Positions 53,030-62,435 are shown, counted from the first letter of the stretch. The stretch is 64,000 bases of DNA from Flavobacteriales bacterium (GCA_016699575.1 CP064979.1:3906001-3970000); one strand, 5' to 3'. A program made the numbers and translations. Notes: generated by a model from the letters alone, not told the origin.

Positions 53030-53326
53030 CTATGGCATGCGGTGTAAACGCTCCACGGTCCAAGCTTCGGCGGGGGCATCGAACATGGCTTTCACCGTGG
53101 GCCAAACGTCGGCGAACACGTCCGAGCGGCGGTAGTTCTCCAGGTCCAGTTCGGCGTCCCATTCGCTGTACGTGAAGAAGACGCGAGGGTCCTTCTTGTC
53201 GTGCAGCAGCTCCAAGTAGCGGCAGCCGGGGAAGGGCCTGATGCGGTGCCGCCAGCCTTCGAACAGTTCCAGGAAGCGTTGCTCTTGACCCGCTCGGAAG
53301 GTCATTTTCACCATGCGTACAACCAT
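53030..53326 (-). CDS. Antibiotic biosynthesis monooxygenase (ABM) family protein
   Basis: A 98-aa dimeric ferredoxin-like fold: VVRMVKMTFRAGQEQRFLEL strand, PGCRYLELLHDKKDPRVFFTYSEW, and a helix with YRRSDVFADVWPTVKAMF. Members include quinol monooxygenases and heme-related enzymes; substrate unknown. Starts at 53326, 53314 and 53305 are possible; a CAACTTCG box 5 nt before 53326 favours that one. Confidence 0.75.
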   Translation of the reverse strand: MVVRMVKMTFRAGQEQRFLELFEGWRHRIRPFPGCRYLELLHDKKDPRVFFTYSEWDAELDLENYRRSDVFADVWPTVKAMFDAPAEAWTVERLHRMP

Positions 53327-53331
53327 GCGGG

Positions 53332-53339
53332 CGAAGTTG
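53332..53339 (-). promoter_or_regulatory. -7-like box CAACTTCG for the ABM gene
   Basis: Minus strand, 5 nt before the ATG at 53326. Confidence 0.35.
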
Positions 53340-53350
53340 AGGAAGGAAAA

Positions 53351-53415
53351 CCGCAACGACCCGACGAGCACAACGGGTGTTCGGTATTCGCGTTGCGACC
53401 GCTGCGCCGTTGCGG
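53351..53415. repeat. CCGCAACG...CGTTGCGG intergenic element
   Basis: Inverted ends (53351-53358 and 53408-53415). The right end shares the 12-mer GCGCCGTTGCGG with 23959-23970. Confidence 0.55.
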
Positions 53416-53425
53416 TGATCGACCC

Positions 53426-54223
53426 CTACTGGAACTCCACCCGGACGCTGTCCCGCACTTTCAGCCCGAACAACCGCGAAGCGCTACCGCCCGAGCCGTC
53501 CACGCCTTTGTTCACGGCCACTTCCAAGTAGCCGGTGTCGCCGAAGAAGGCAACTTGCTTACCCTCGCTCACATCGCTGTACGTGTTGTGCAGTTCGGTG
53601 ATCTCCACGCCGGGCTTGATGCTCTTGATGGAGAAACCACGCCGCTTGCGCTGCTCCTCGAACAGCGCCTTGGTGATGTTGGTGACCACGTTGCCGTAGC
53701 CGTCCACATACAGCACGGTGCCGCGGATACTGCGGTCGTCCACCGTAGGCCGGAAGCCGATAAGCTCGCGCAGCTCCGTGGTCCTGCGGCCGATCACTTC
53801 CGGGGTTCCGCCGCGCGCAATGTGGCAGGCCGCCTTGCACAGGACGTTCTTCACCGGGAAGGCCAAGTGGTCCGCATCGAGCTTCATGGTGAGTTCAAAA
53901 ACCTCGTGCGGTTTGCCTTCGAACAGCAGGCTGAAGATGCCGTTATCAGCACCAACGAAGTAGTGACCATCGTGGCGCACTACAACGTGCGGGGTGCGGC
54001 CATCGGCCTCGGGGTTCACGCCGATGATGTGGATGGTGCCGCGCGGGAATTCACCGAACGCGTTGCGCAGCACGAAGGCGGCCTGTGTGATGTCGAACGC
54101 CGCCACATGGTGCGAGATGTCCACGATGATGGCCTCTGGGTATTGCGTGAGGATAGCGCCCTTCACCGCGGCCACGTAGTGGTCCTTGATGCCCATGTCG
54201 GTGGTGAGAGTAATGATGGGCAT
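53426..54223 (-). CDS. SAM hydroxide adenosyltransferase (DUF62/SAM hydrolase)
   Basis: A 265-aa enzyme that cleaves S-adenosylmethionine to adenosine and methionine. It starts MPIITLTTDMGIKDHYVAAVKG, with the conserved Asp/His sites in VDISHHVAAFDI, FVGADNGIFSLLF, and the C-terminal YVDGYGNVVTNI and GDTGYLEVAVNKG. It is a hydrolase rather than a halogenase by its family-typical sequence (inference). The upstream in-frame ATGs lack conservation. Confidence 0.88.
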   Translation of the reverse strand: MPIITLTTDMGIKDHYVAAVKGAILTQYPEAIIVDISHHVAAFDITQAAFVLRNAFGEFPRGTIHIIGVNPEADGRTPHVVVRHDGHYFVGADNGIFSLLFEGKPHEVFELTMKLDADHLAFPVKNVLCKAACHIARGGTPEVIGRRTTELRELIGFRPTVDDRSIRGTVLYVDGYGNVVTNITKALFEEQRKRRGFSIKSIKPGVEITELHNTYSDVSEGKQVAFFGDTGYLEVAVNKGVDGSGGSASRLFGLKVRDSVRVEFQ

Positions 54224-54318
54224 GGTGATGGGGCCTTGCGAAGTGAAGGCAACTTCCATGGGTCCACCGCGCATCAACGAACGAGTTCTTCAACCCGCAC
54301 GGTGGAAAACAAAAACGC

Positions 54319-57300
54319 CTACGGCTCGGTCTCCACCAGGACCTCGTCCAGGAAGATCCAACTGGCGCCACCTTTCCCCAGGTGCCAATCCGGGCACTGG
54401 CCGGCGTTCTTCGCCATGATCTTGATGTACTGGGCCTTCTTGCCGATGAGCGCGCTCCACAGTTCCGTGTTCTGCGATGCCTCCGAACGGCGGTCAACGT
54501 TATGGGTCAGTTGAACGCTGCTCCATGTGCGGCCGTTCGAGCTCCACGCCACGTCCACGTACTCGGGGTACCAGATCCACGAGCGGCTGTCCTGCAGCAT
54601 GCTGATGCCCAAGCGCTTCAAGCGTTTCACCTTGCCGAGGTCGATGGTGGCCAGCACATCCTGGCCCTGATAGCCCTGCCATTCGCCGGTGCGGAAGTCG
54701 GGGCCGCCACGCTGTCCGTCAACCAGAGCATTGTCGCCACCGGCGGCGTATTGGTTGGCATAAGTTGAGCCGAGCTTGATGGCCATGCTGCCGTCAATGC
54801 GCGTGAACTGCCCAACTACCGGTTGGAAGGTCTCGCTCCATTTCACCTCGATGCGCGATGTGCTGGTGATGGTGAACGGTTCGTTCACTGGGCAATCGCG
54901 TTGGCCTGCAGCGTCGTGGATCGTGCACGTGCCACAGCCCACCACCTTAACTGATAGGCTGTCCGTGAAGGTTGACTTGGCAGCCTCAATGATCGGCGCT
55001 CCGGGCCGCGGGCACTTGCGGATGTACGCGCCGTCCAAAACCACGGGTTCGGACCTCCTACGGCGCAATTCTGCCACACGAGCTACGTCGAAGTTGATAC
55101 TTCCACCAGCCACGATGCTGGAATGGTCCAAACGAGTAGGATGGAAGTGTGTCGCGGAATGGTCCGGCTTGGTGGGTGTGGCCGAAATGCTGCCCTTCCT
55201 GGTCCGTTTCCGATCCGGGGCAAGCTTCCGTTGCCATGCCACTTCATCCAACTGTGCCCATGTGCTGTCCTGCACCGTTATGGTGAACGTTTGTTCCGGA
55301 TCGACAACGATGCGTGCTTCATCGAAGAGCGGATAACCGAGGTCGTATTCGGTGCTGATGCCGGGCGAAACTTGGTAGAGCCCCAACGCGCTCATCACGT
55401 ACCACGCGCTCATCTGGCCGCAGTCCTCGTTGCCGCTGAGACCGTCAGGTGCGTCGTGGTATTGCTCGTCCAGGATGCGCTTGACGATGGCCCGGGTCTT
55501 CTCGGGTTTGCCCACGTGGTTGTACAGGTACGCCATGTGGTGACTGGGTTCGTTGCCATGCGCGTATTGACCGATGAGCCCGGTGATGTCGGCTTGCTCC
55601 CGACCGGAGGTGGACGAGGAAGCGCTGAACAACTTGTCCAGGTGTGCCTCGAGTTTCTCCTCACCGCCGTGCAGATCGATCAATCCCCAGACGCTCTGCG
55701 GTGCGAACAAGCTGTACTGCCATGCGTTCGCTTCTGTGTAGTTGAAGTTCACCTCGAAGGGATCGAACGAAGGCACGAAGCCGCCGTTGCGCCGTGCCCG
55801 GAAGAAACCGGTAGCCGGGTCGTAAAGGCTTTCGAAGGCTTGGCCGCGGTCGTTGAGCAGATCGAGCTTCCATCCTTCCAAAGCGCCATCGGGGATGTTC
55901 AGTTCGCTGGCCATGGACACGATGCAACGGTCGTCGTAGGCGTATTCCAGTGTTTTGCTCACGCTCTCGCTCTGGTCCTCGCTGCTGATGAAGCCTTTGC
56001 TGGTGAGCGCATTCAGGCCGGGCTCGTCGCGGGTGGCACCGGCGATCATCGCTTTCAGCACCGCCACTGCATCGTAATCCCGGATGCCTTTCGCGTGCGC
56101 ATCGGCGATCACGCTCGCGCTGTGGTATCCGATCATGCAGTCCGTCTCGTTGCCCCATAGCTCCCACACCGGCAAGCGGCCGCCCTGTTCGTAGTGCAGC
56201 AGAAAGGTCCTGATGAAGTCATTGGTCATGTCCGGCTCAAGGATCGTCATGAGCGGATGCAGCGCGCGGAAGGTGTCCCAAAGGCTAAAGACGGTGTACA
56301 CGTTGTGATCGGCGTGGTGAACCTCGCCGTCCATACCGCGGTAGTGCCCGTCCACATCGTTGAAGACGTAGGGTGCCACGTAGCTGTGGTAGAGCGCGGT
56401 GTAGAACACCCGTTGCTGCTCCTGTGTTCCGCCCTTCACTTGGATCTTGTTCAGTTTCGCGTTCCAAGCGTCCTCGGCCTGTTTGCGCACCACGTCGAAG
56501 TCCCAATGCGGCACTTCGGCTTCGATGTTGGCTCGGGCGCCTTCTATGCTCACGGCGGAGATGCCGACTTTGACGATGAGGGGTTCACCCTTCAACGACC
56601 CGAATGAAAGGGCGGCGACCGAAGGAAAGACGTACACACCCTCGGACACGGCGGAGTTCTTTTGGTTGTTGTAGTCGTGATATCCGATGACGGGCTTGCT
56701 GAAGCGAACGATGAAGAACAGCTGCTGGTCCCTCGCCCAAGACCTGCTTCGACGATGGCCGACGACTTCCGAATCGTTCACTACCTCCATGTTGTAGTCG
56801 AAGGCCATGTCGCGATGGCTCAAGTCGACAATGACATGGGCCTCATCCTCGCCGGGGAATCGGTAGCGGTGCAGTCCAACGTGCGGTGTCGCCGTAAGCT
56901 CAACATCCGTATTCTCCTCATCGAGGCTGACCCTATAGTATCCTGCATGGGCAGATTCGTTCGCATGCGAGAACTTCGACTTGTAGGTTTCTGGATACAG
57001 CGAGTATTCACCACTCATCGGCATCAACAACACATCGCACAGGTCCGCCACACCGGTGCCGCTCAAGTGCGTGTGGCTGAAGCCGTAGATGAGACTATCG
57101 GAGTAGTGGTAGCCACCGCAGCCGTCCCAGTCGTTGTAGCCGTCGGGGCGTGTGTCGGGGCTTAGTTGTACCAGACCGTTGGGCACGCAGGCACCGGGAA
57201 AGGTGTGGCCATGGCCACCGGTGCCGATGAAGGGGTTAACGAGTTCGCGCGCGGGGTTCACCTGCGCCATGGCCGTTGTCAAAATGGTTGCACAGATCAT

Positions 57301-57369
57301 CAGTGCGTGCAACCGTAGCGTCGACCCACTGGGTCGACCAGCTACAATGTGAGGTGCCGTGTAGGTCAT
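54319..57369 (-). CDS. GH92 alpha-mannosidase with C-terminal F5/8 type C-like domain
   Basis: A 1016-aa secreted enzyme. N-terminal signal (ALMICATILTTAMAQ), GH92 module (about 38-760: NPFIGTGGHGHTFPGACVPNG, GYHYSDSLIYGFSHTHLSGTG, VFSLWDTFRALHPLMTI, GNEDCGQMSAWYVMSALG), a linker domain (about 770-860), then an F5/8 type C/CBM32-like domain (about 870-1016). GH92 enzymes are Ca-dependent exo-alpha-mannosidases that trim N-glycans. It is last in the MFS-ROK-GH92 operon, 8 nt after the ROK gene. Confidence 0.9.
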   Translation of the reverse strand: MTYTAPHIVAGRPSGSTLRLHALMICATILTTAMAQVNPARELVNPFIGTGGHGHTFPGACVPNGLVQLSPDTRPDGYNDWDGCGGYHYSDSLIYGFSHTHLSGTGVADLCDVLLMPMSGEYSLYPETYKSKFSHANESAHAGYYRVSLDEENTDVELTATPHVGLHRYRFPGEDEAHVIVDLSHRDMAFDYNMEVVNDSEVVGHRRSRSWARDQQLFFIVRFSKPVIGYHDYNNQKNSAVSEGVYVFPSVAALSFGSLKGEPLIVKVGISAVSIEGARANIEAEVPHWDFDVVRKQAEDAWNAKLNKIQVKGGTQEQQRVFYTALYHSYVAPYVFNDVDGHYRGMDGEVHHADHNVYTVFSLWDTFRALHPLMTILEPDMTNDFIRTFLLHYEQGGRLPVWELWGNETDCMIGYHSASVIADAHAKGIRDYDAVAVLKAMIAGATRDEPGLNALTSKGFISSEDQSESVSKTLEYAYDDRCIVSMASELNIPDGALEGWKLDLLNDRGQAFESLYDPATGFFRARRNGGFVPSFDPFEVNFNYTEANAWQYSLFAPQSVWGLIDLHGGEEKLEAHLDKLFSASSSTSGREQADITGLIGQYAHGNEPSHHMAYLYNHVGKPEKTRAIVKRILDEQYHDAPDGLSGNEDCGQMSAWYVMSALGLYQVSPGISTEYDLGYPLFDEARIVVDPEQTFTITVQDSTWAQLDEVAWQRKLAPDRKRTRKGSISATPTKPDHSATHFHPTRLDHSSIVAGGSINFDVARVAELRRRRSEPVVLDGAYIRKCPRPGAPIIEAAKSTFTDSLSVKVVGCGTCTIHDAAGQRDCPVNEPFTITSTSRIEVKWSETFQPVVGQFTRIDGSMAIKLGSTYANQYAAGGDNALVDGQRGGPDFRTGEWQGYQGQDVLATIDLGKVKRLKRLGISMLQDSRSWIWYPEYVDVAWSSNGRTWSSVQLTHNVDRRSEASQNTELWSALIGKKAQYIKIMAKNAGQCPDWHLGKGGASWIFLDEVLVETEP

Positions 57370-57377
57370 CGTGTCGA

Positions 57378-58277
57378 TCAGATCGTTCCTAGCGCCGCCG
57401 CCCCCAGCAACGCCGCATCATCATCCTCCAGCGCGCTCACTGTAAGGTCCACCCGGCCGCGGTAAATGTTGAGCAAGACCGCGTGGAAACGCTCCCGCAA
57501 TGGTGCCAGCAGTAGTTCGCCATTGCGCGCTATGCCCCCGAACAGCACGATGCGCTGCGGGCCTGTCGCGCAGACCGCGTTCGCCAGGCCGATGGCCAGC
57601 CAATCGGTCGTGCGTTTGAAGCATTCGACCGCCGCAGCATCACCGGAGTTCGCCCGTTCGGCGATGGTCTTCACATCCTTGACTTCCGCCGTGCCGCCAG
57701 CCTCGGCATAGGTGGCGATCATGCCGCGAATGCTCACATAAGCCTCCAGGCATCCGCTGCGACCGCAGGTGCACGACCGGCCCTCCGGCACTAGGATCAT
57801 GTGGCCAAGTTCACCGGCGTTGCCAGCGCTTCCGAGCACCAGCTTTCCGTTCACGATGAAGCCGCTACCGACCCCTGTGCCCAGCGTCACCACCAAGAGG
57901 TCGTCGATGCCTTGCCCGGCGCCGTAGCGCCATTCGCCGAGCGCAGCTGCGTTGGCATCATTGCCCAATGTGGCAGGAACGCCCAACCGGTCGCTCATCA
58001 TGCGGGCCAGGGGCACATCGTGCTTCCATGGCAGGTTGGGCGCCATCTCGATGATGCCCGTTAGCTGGTTCGCGTTGGGCGCACCGATGCCGATGGAATG
58101 AAGGGGTACATCATGATGCGCCCGGACCAATTCACGAGCGGTGTGTGCGAGGGTATCGGCAAAAGCATGATCATCGGCATGGCCGGTGGTGCTGATGCGG
58201 GCGCGCGTGATCACCTTGCCGTCCTGCACCAAACCCAACTTGCTGGTGGTGCCTCCAATGTCGATGCCCAGGATCAT
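57378..58277 (-). CDS. ROK family sugar kinase
   Basis: A 299-aa cytoplasmic kinase with MILGIDIGGTTSKLGLV (ATP loop), the NDANAAALGEW sugar site, GTGVGSGF, and the ROK zinc motif CTCGRSGCLEAY preceded by GELGHM. It acts on glucose-, mannose- or N-acetylhexosamine-type sugars; the context suggests mannose or GlcNAc. Overlaps the transporter stop by 4 nt. Confidence 0.9.
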   Translation of the reverse strand: MILGIDIGGTTSKLGLVQDGKVITRARISTTGHADDHAFADTLAHTARELVRAHHDVPLHSIGIGAPNANQLTGIIEMAPNLPWKHDVPLARMMSDRLGVPATLGNDANAAALGEWRYGAGQGIDDLLVVTLGTGVGSGFIVNGKLVLGSAGNAGELGHMILVPEGRSCTCGRSGCLEAYVSIRGMIATYAEAGGTAEVKDVKTIAERANSGDAAAVECFKRTTDWLAIGLANAVCATGPQRIVLFGGIARNGELLLAPLRERFHAVLLNIYRGRVDLTVSALEDDDAALLGAAALGTI

Positions 58278-59671
58278 GCCTGCGCGTGGTGTTTCGATCC
58301 GCGGAAGCCGTACCAAGCGAGGAAGGCATAACAAAGCATTGGAAGCACGAAGCTCAGCGGGAATCCACGGCCAGGGTCCGCGTCGGTTTTCATCAGGTCG
58401 ATGATGGCGCCTTGCAGCGGCGGGATCAATGCACCACCAACGATCATCATCACCAACAGGCTAGAACCCTGCGAGGTATCATCGCCCAAACCGTCAATGG
58501 CAAGCGTGAAGATGTTGCTCCACAGAATGGAGTTGAACAAGCCCACGGCCACGATGGCCCACATCGCCCAAGCGCCTTCGGTGGCAATGACGACACCCAG
58601 CAGGCCCATGGCCGCCACAGCGAACAGGCCCAACGCACGCGAAGGGTTCGGTCCGGCCACAACGAACGCCAGGAAGTTGGCTGCTATCAGTACCGCCATG
58701 GGCCAGGCATGCTGCAGACCGAAACGCGAACCACTGTTCAACACGAACAACAGCACGAACATGCCAGCGCCGAGCAGGGCCATGTACACGTAACGCATGC
58801 TGTCCAGGCTCCTGTTCAATGCCAGTGCACCAAGGAAGCGACCGGTCATAGCGCCGCCCCAGTACAGGCTGAGGTAGTGCTTGGCGCTGTCCTCGGGCAT
58901 GCCGAGCACGCTGGGCAGCTTCAGGAAGTTGATGAGCAAGCTGCCCACCGCCACTTCGGCACCCACGTAGCAGAAGATGGCCACCATGCCCCAGCGCAGT
59001 TGAGGGTGCCGCCAGGCGTTGCTGCGGCCACTGCTCACGTGCGGTGGTTCGGGCAGGTTGGTGAAGTGCACCCACACAGCTTGCAGCAGCAGCAGCCCGG
59101 TGAACGCTGCGTACGGCCAGCGCACGGCATCGGCGCCTTTGAAGACCGAGAAGATCAGCGTGCCACCGATGATCGGGGCCAATGTGGTGCCCAATGAATT
59201 GAACGCTTGCGCCATGTTCAGGCGGCTGCTAGCGCCTTCCGGACTACCAATGATGGCCACGAACGGATTGGCCGCGATCTGCAAGAGGGTGAAGCCCAGT
59301 CCAAGCACGAACAAGGCGAAGAGGTAGAAGCCAAAGGCATTGACGTAGGTGGCGGGAACGAACAGCGCAGTTCCCAAGGCCGAAACGAGCAAGCCAGCAA
59401 TGACCGCCCGCTTGTACCCGAAGTGGGCAATGGGATCCACCCCGCTCAATGACTTCAAATAGTACAACAGCGACCCCACGAAGTAGGCCCCGAAGAAGCA
59501 GAAATTCACCATGAGCGTCTGCCACCAGGGCATGTCCGGGAAGACCTCGCGCAGGTGTGGTATGAGCACATCGTTCATCACCGTCATGAAGCCCCACATG
59601 AAGAAGAGGGTGGTGAGCACGATAAGCGGCCAAAGGGCGGAACGCTGGCCACCGGCGGAAGTCATGGACAT
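58274..59671 (-). CDS. Sugar MFS transporter (FucP/NagP type)
   Basis: A 465-aa protein with 12 membrane helices. The hallmark LTTLFFMWGFMTVMNDVLIPHL and NFCFFGAYFVGSLLYYLKS of the fucose/glucose/GlcNAc:H+ symporters are near the start, and GSSLLVMMIVGGALIPPLQG lies near the end. First gene of the operon. It probably imports the sugar released by the GH92 enzyme or GlcNAc. Confidence 0.9.
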   Translation of the reverse strand: MSMTSAGGQRSALWPLIVLTTLFFMWGFMTVMNDVLIPHLREVFPDMPWWQTLMVNFCFFGAYFVGSLLYYLKSLSGVDPIAHFGYKRAVIAGLLVSALGTALFVPATYVNAFGFYLFALFVLGLGFTLLQIAANPFVAIIGSPEGASSRLNMAQAFNSLGTTLAPIIGGTLIFSVFKGADAVRWPYAAFTGLLLLQAVWVHFTNLPEPPHVSSGRSNAWRHPQLRWGMVAIFCYVGAEVAVGSLLINFLKLPSVLGMPEDSAKHYLSLYWGGAMTGRFLGALALNRSLDSMRYVYMALLGAGMFVLLFVLNSGSRFGLQHAWPMAVLIAANFLAFVVAGPNPSRALGLFAVAAMGLLGVVIATEGAWAMWAIVAVGLFNSILWSNIFTLAIDGLGDDTSQGSSLLVMMIVGGALIPPLQGAIIDLMKTDADPGRGFPLSFVLPMLCYAFLAWYGFRGSKHHAQA

Positions 59672-59683
59672 GGGGTTTGTTGA

Positions 59684-59691
59684 CAATAATA
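59684..59691 (-). promoter_or_regulatory. -7-like box TATTATTG for the MFS-ROK-GH92 operon
   Basis: Minus strand, 12 nt before the ATG at 59671; one mismatch to TAnnTTTG. Confidence 0.45.
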
Positions 59692-59753
59692 GCCGACCAC
59701 TGGTTCGGGAAGTGACGGACGGGGATCTAACATTGTCCCACAAACCAGAACGC

Positions 59754-60568
59754 ATGAAACACATTACCCTCTTGGCCGCAATGGCCGTTACGCTGCCTGT
59801 GGCAGCTCAGATCACGGACGGAGGTTTTGAGGCTGGCATTGGCGCCGGTACTTGGACCGAAGCATCCGCAACCTTCGGAACTCCGCTCTGCGACGCCGCT
59901 TGTGGAACCTGTGGTGGTCCTTGTGCACCCTTCGCAGGAGCATTTATGCTTGGTACGGTGGCTCTGGAGCTGACACGGAGATCGGCTCTTTGGAGCAGTC
60001 AGCTCTGATCCCTACCGGCACCACGGTGGAGTTGATCATGATGTTCAAGATCGCCGGTGTGGGTGACGGAACTGCAGGCAACTACGTGAAAGCTTACATC
60101 GACGGAACGGAAGTGGGCATGGTTACCGCTGTGGACAGTACCACCTATGTTGATTACACAGAGTGGGCCATCGACATCACCAGCTTTGCCAATGGCGCCG
60201 CACACGCTGTGAAGATCGAAGGGAAGGAGAACGGAACAAGTGCGTTCAATGGTCTTGTGGACGATGTAGCCATCCGCGTGGATGGAAACGTGATCATTGG
60301 TCTCTTCGAGAACGAGTCGCTTCCCGGCATGAGCGTTTACCCCAATCCCGCCAATGAACTCATGACCTTGTCGTTCAACGGCTTGAAGGGTGAAACCGTC
60401 GTCACGATGACCGACCTGAACGGCAAACTCGTGAGCACGCAAGTGCTCAGCGAAGTGTACCAGCGCACGTTCAACTTCGCTACCGCGGATCTCGTGGACG
60501 GTGTTTACGTGGTGAACGTGACCAACAATGGCAACACTTACGCCCAGCGCGTGATGGTGGCCCACTAA
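59754..60568 (+). pseudogene. T9SS cargo protein, frameshifted
   Basis: The first frame gives a signal peptide (HITLLAAMAVTLPVAAQ) and GGFEAGIGAGTWTEAS up to PFAGAF. The second frame (offset -1) continues from AWYGGSGADTEIGSLEQSAL through a jelly-roll-like domain to a T9SS sorting domain (MSVYPNPANELMTLSF to the end). One extra T in the run at 59943-59945 would restore FAGAFYAWYGG, the expected family wording. So the break is a one-base deletion, a sequencing error, or slippage. Confidence 0.8.
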
Positions 60569-60588
60569 GCCAATAACCTTTTGAGAGA

Positions 60589-60618
60589 GCCCTTCCCGAA
60601 TGCCGGGAGGGGCTTTTT
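60589..60618 (+). terminator. Intrinsic terminator after the T9SS gene
   Basis: GCCCTTCCCG and CGGGAGGGGC pair (one G-T) around AATGC, followed by five T. Confidence 0.9.
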
Positions 60619-60621
60619 CGT

Positions 60622-60629
60622 TTCCTTCG
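60622..60629 (+). promoter_or_regulatory. -7-like box TTCCTTCG for the glycosylasparaginase gene
   Basis: It is directly after the terminator and 5 nt before the ATG at 60635. Confidence 0.4.
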
Positions 60630-60634
60630 ACGGC

Positions 60635-61675
60635 ATGGACCACACCAACGACCGAAGGGATTTCCTGAAGCTCAGTCTCGCCGGAACCGCGGCCTTGCTC
60701 GCCGGGTGTTCGGGTGCTGAGGAAGGAGTGCCGGAACCTGCTCCCGCACTGCAAGGCAACAAGGGTCCCATCGTCCTTAGCACGTGGGACCATGGAATGG
60801 CCGCCAACGCCAAGGCCTTTGGTGTGCTGCGTGGCGGAGGGAGCGTGCTGGATGCCGTGGAGCAGGGTGTGATGGTGACCGAGAGCGATTTCACCAATAG
60901 GAGCGTGGGCTTGGGTGGCATGCCTGATCGCACCGGCATAGTCACCCTTGATGCCTGCATCCAAGACCACGACGGGCGCGCTGGATCAGTCGCGTTCGTC
61001 AGCCGCTTCGAACATCCGATCAGTATGGCGCGCGCCGTGATGGAGAAGACGCCGCATGTGATGCTGGTAGGAGAGGGGGCCGAGCTCTGGGCACTGGAGA
61101 ACGGCTTCCAACGCTATGACTTGCCCATGCCCGAAGATATCGGGAAAGCCTGGGCGGAATGGAAGACGAAGAATGGATCGGTTGATAGCACTCGGGTGAA
61201 CGTCGAGAACCGGACCGCACCTTCCGGCGACAAGGACAACCACGACACCATCGGTATGATCGCGATGGACGCCAACGGACGCTTGGCCGGCTCTTGCACC
61301 ACCAGTGGATTGGCCTTCAAGATCCGTGGACGCGTAGGCGATTCGCCCATTATTGGCGCGGGCCTTTTCGTGGACGGCGAAGCCGGAGCGGCTTGCGCTA
61401 CAGGCACTGGCGAGCTTATGATCCGCACGGCAGGCAGCCACACCGTGGTCGAACTGATGCGGCAAGGTGTGGCTCCGGAGGAAGCTTGCAAACAGGCCGT
61501 CGAACGCATCATGCGAAAGCACCCGGGCATGACCGGTCAGCAGGTCGGGTTCCTCGCCCTGCGCGCCGATGGCGCATACGGAGCCTACAGCCTGTACAAT
61601 GGATTCAACTACGCGCTGCACACAGAAAAAGGCAACGATCTGGTCGACGCTGCCTTCGCGAAGAAGTGGGAGTGA
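60635..61675 (+). CDS. N4-(beta-N-acetylglucosaminyl)-L-asparaginase (glycosylasparaginase)
   Basis: A 346-aa Ntn-hydrolase that cleaves GlcNAc from asparagine, the last step of N-glycan breakdown. A Tat-like, lipoprotein-type signal (DRRDFLKLSLAGTAALLAGC, Cys25) exports it. The alpha part has STWDHGMAANAKAF and VGLGGMPDRTG; autocleavage should occur before Thr205 in NHDTIGM; the beta part has GSCTTSGLAFKIRGRVGDSP. Full length. Together with GH92 it points to glycoprotein use. Confidence 0.9.
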   Translation: MDHTNDRRDFLKLSLAGTAALLAGCSGAEEGVPEPAPALQGNKGPIVLSTWDHGMAANAKAFGVLRGGGSVLDAVEQGVMVTESDFTNRSVGLGGMPDRTGIVTLDACIQDHDGRAGSVAFVSRFEHPISMARAVMEKTPHVMLVGEGAELWALENGFQRYDLPMPEDIGKAWAEWKTKNGSVDSTRVNVENRTAPSGDKDNHDTIGMIAMDANGRLAGSCTTSGLAFKIRGRVGDSPIIGAGLFVDGEAGAACATGTGELMIRTAGSHTVVELMRQGVAPEEACKQAVERIMRKHPGMTGQQVGFLALRADGAYGAYSLYNGFNYALHTEKGNDLVDAAFAKKWE

Positions 61676-61681
61676 CGATGC

Positions 61682-62404
61682 TCAGGCGTCGAACTTGTAG
61701 CCCACCCCCTTCACCGTCTTGATGTTCTGCTCGCCGATCTTCTCGCGCAGCTTGCGGATGTGCACATCGATGGTGCGGTCGCCCACGAAGAGGTCGTTGC
61801 CCCACACTTGGCCGTAAATGTCTTCGCGCTTGAACACCTTGCCTGGTTTGGAGATCAGCAGGCTGAGCAACTCGAATTCCTTCTTCGGCAACTGGACGGG
61901 CGCACCGTTCACATGCACTGAAACCCGGTCGAGGTCGACGCGCACGCCATTGGCCTCCATCACTTGGTCTTCAACGCGCCCGCTGCCTTTGCGTTTCAGC
62001 AGGGCTTTCACCTTGCTCACGAACACCTTCGGGCGCACCGGCTTGGTGATGTAATCGTCGGCACCCGCTTCGAACCCGGCGATCTGGGAATAGTCCTCGC
62101 CGCGGGCGGTCAGGAAAACGATCAGCGTATCGTGGAACTCGGGCAGTTGGCGCAGTTGCATGCACACCTCCACGCCGTCCATGCCGGGCATCATGATGTC
62201 CAGCACGATCAGGTGCGGCTTGAGCTCCTTCGCCTTGCGCAAAGCCTCACGGCCGTTCTGGGCGGTGCTCACCTGCATGCCCTCCCGTTCCAGGTTGTAC
62301 TTCAGCAGATCGAGGATATCCACCTCGTCGTCCACCACAAGCACTTTCGAACTCGTCCAACTCACGCCGTCTTCCATTTGTGCGGCAAAGGAACCGAGGT
62401 CCAT
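61682..62404 (-). CDS. PhoB/OmpR-type response regulator
   Basis: A 240-aa protein: receiver domain with VLVVDDEVDI and phosphoacceptor Asp69 (LIVLDIMMPGMDG), Thr and Lys switch residues (LTARGEDYS, TKPVRP), then a winged-helix DNA-binding domain (about 140-240, TIDVHIRKLREKIG). The start could be 62404 or an ATG nine codons later. An exact -7 box lies 23 nt upstream. The sensor kinase is not in the window. Confidence 0.92.
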   Translation of the reverse strand: MDLGSFAAQMEDGVSWTSSKVLVVDDEVDILDLLKYNLEREGMQVSTAQNGREALRKAKELKPHLIVLDIMMPGMDGVEVCMQLRQLPEFHDTLIVFLTARGEDYSQIAGFEAGADDYITKPVRPKVFVSKVKALLKRKGSGRVEDQVMEANGVRVDLDRVSVHVNGAPVQLPKKEFELLSLLISKPGKVFKREDIYGQVWGNDLFVGDRTIDVHIRKLREKIGEQNIKTVKGVGYKFDA

Positions 62405-62427
62405 ACGGGGCTACGTTAAGGGATGGT

Positions 62428-62435
62428 CAAAAGTA
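62428..62435 (-). promoter_or_regulatory. -7 box TACTTTTG for the response regulator
   Basis: Exact TAnnTTTG on the minus strand, 23 nt before the ATG. Confidence 0.65.

Noticed and set aside
60635..61675. Isoaspartyl dipeptidase for cyanophycin dipeptides
   Set aside because: The motifs around STWDHG, VGLGGMPD and NHDTIGM fit glycosylasparaginase better than plant-type isoaspartyl peptidases.
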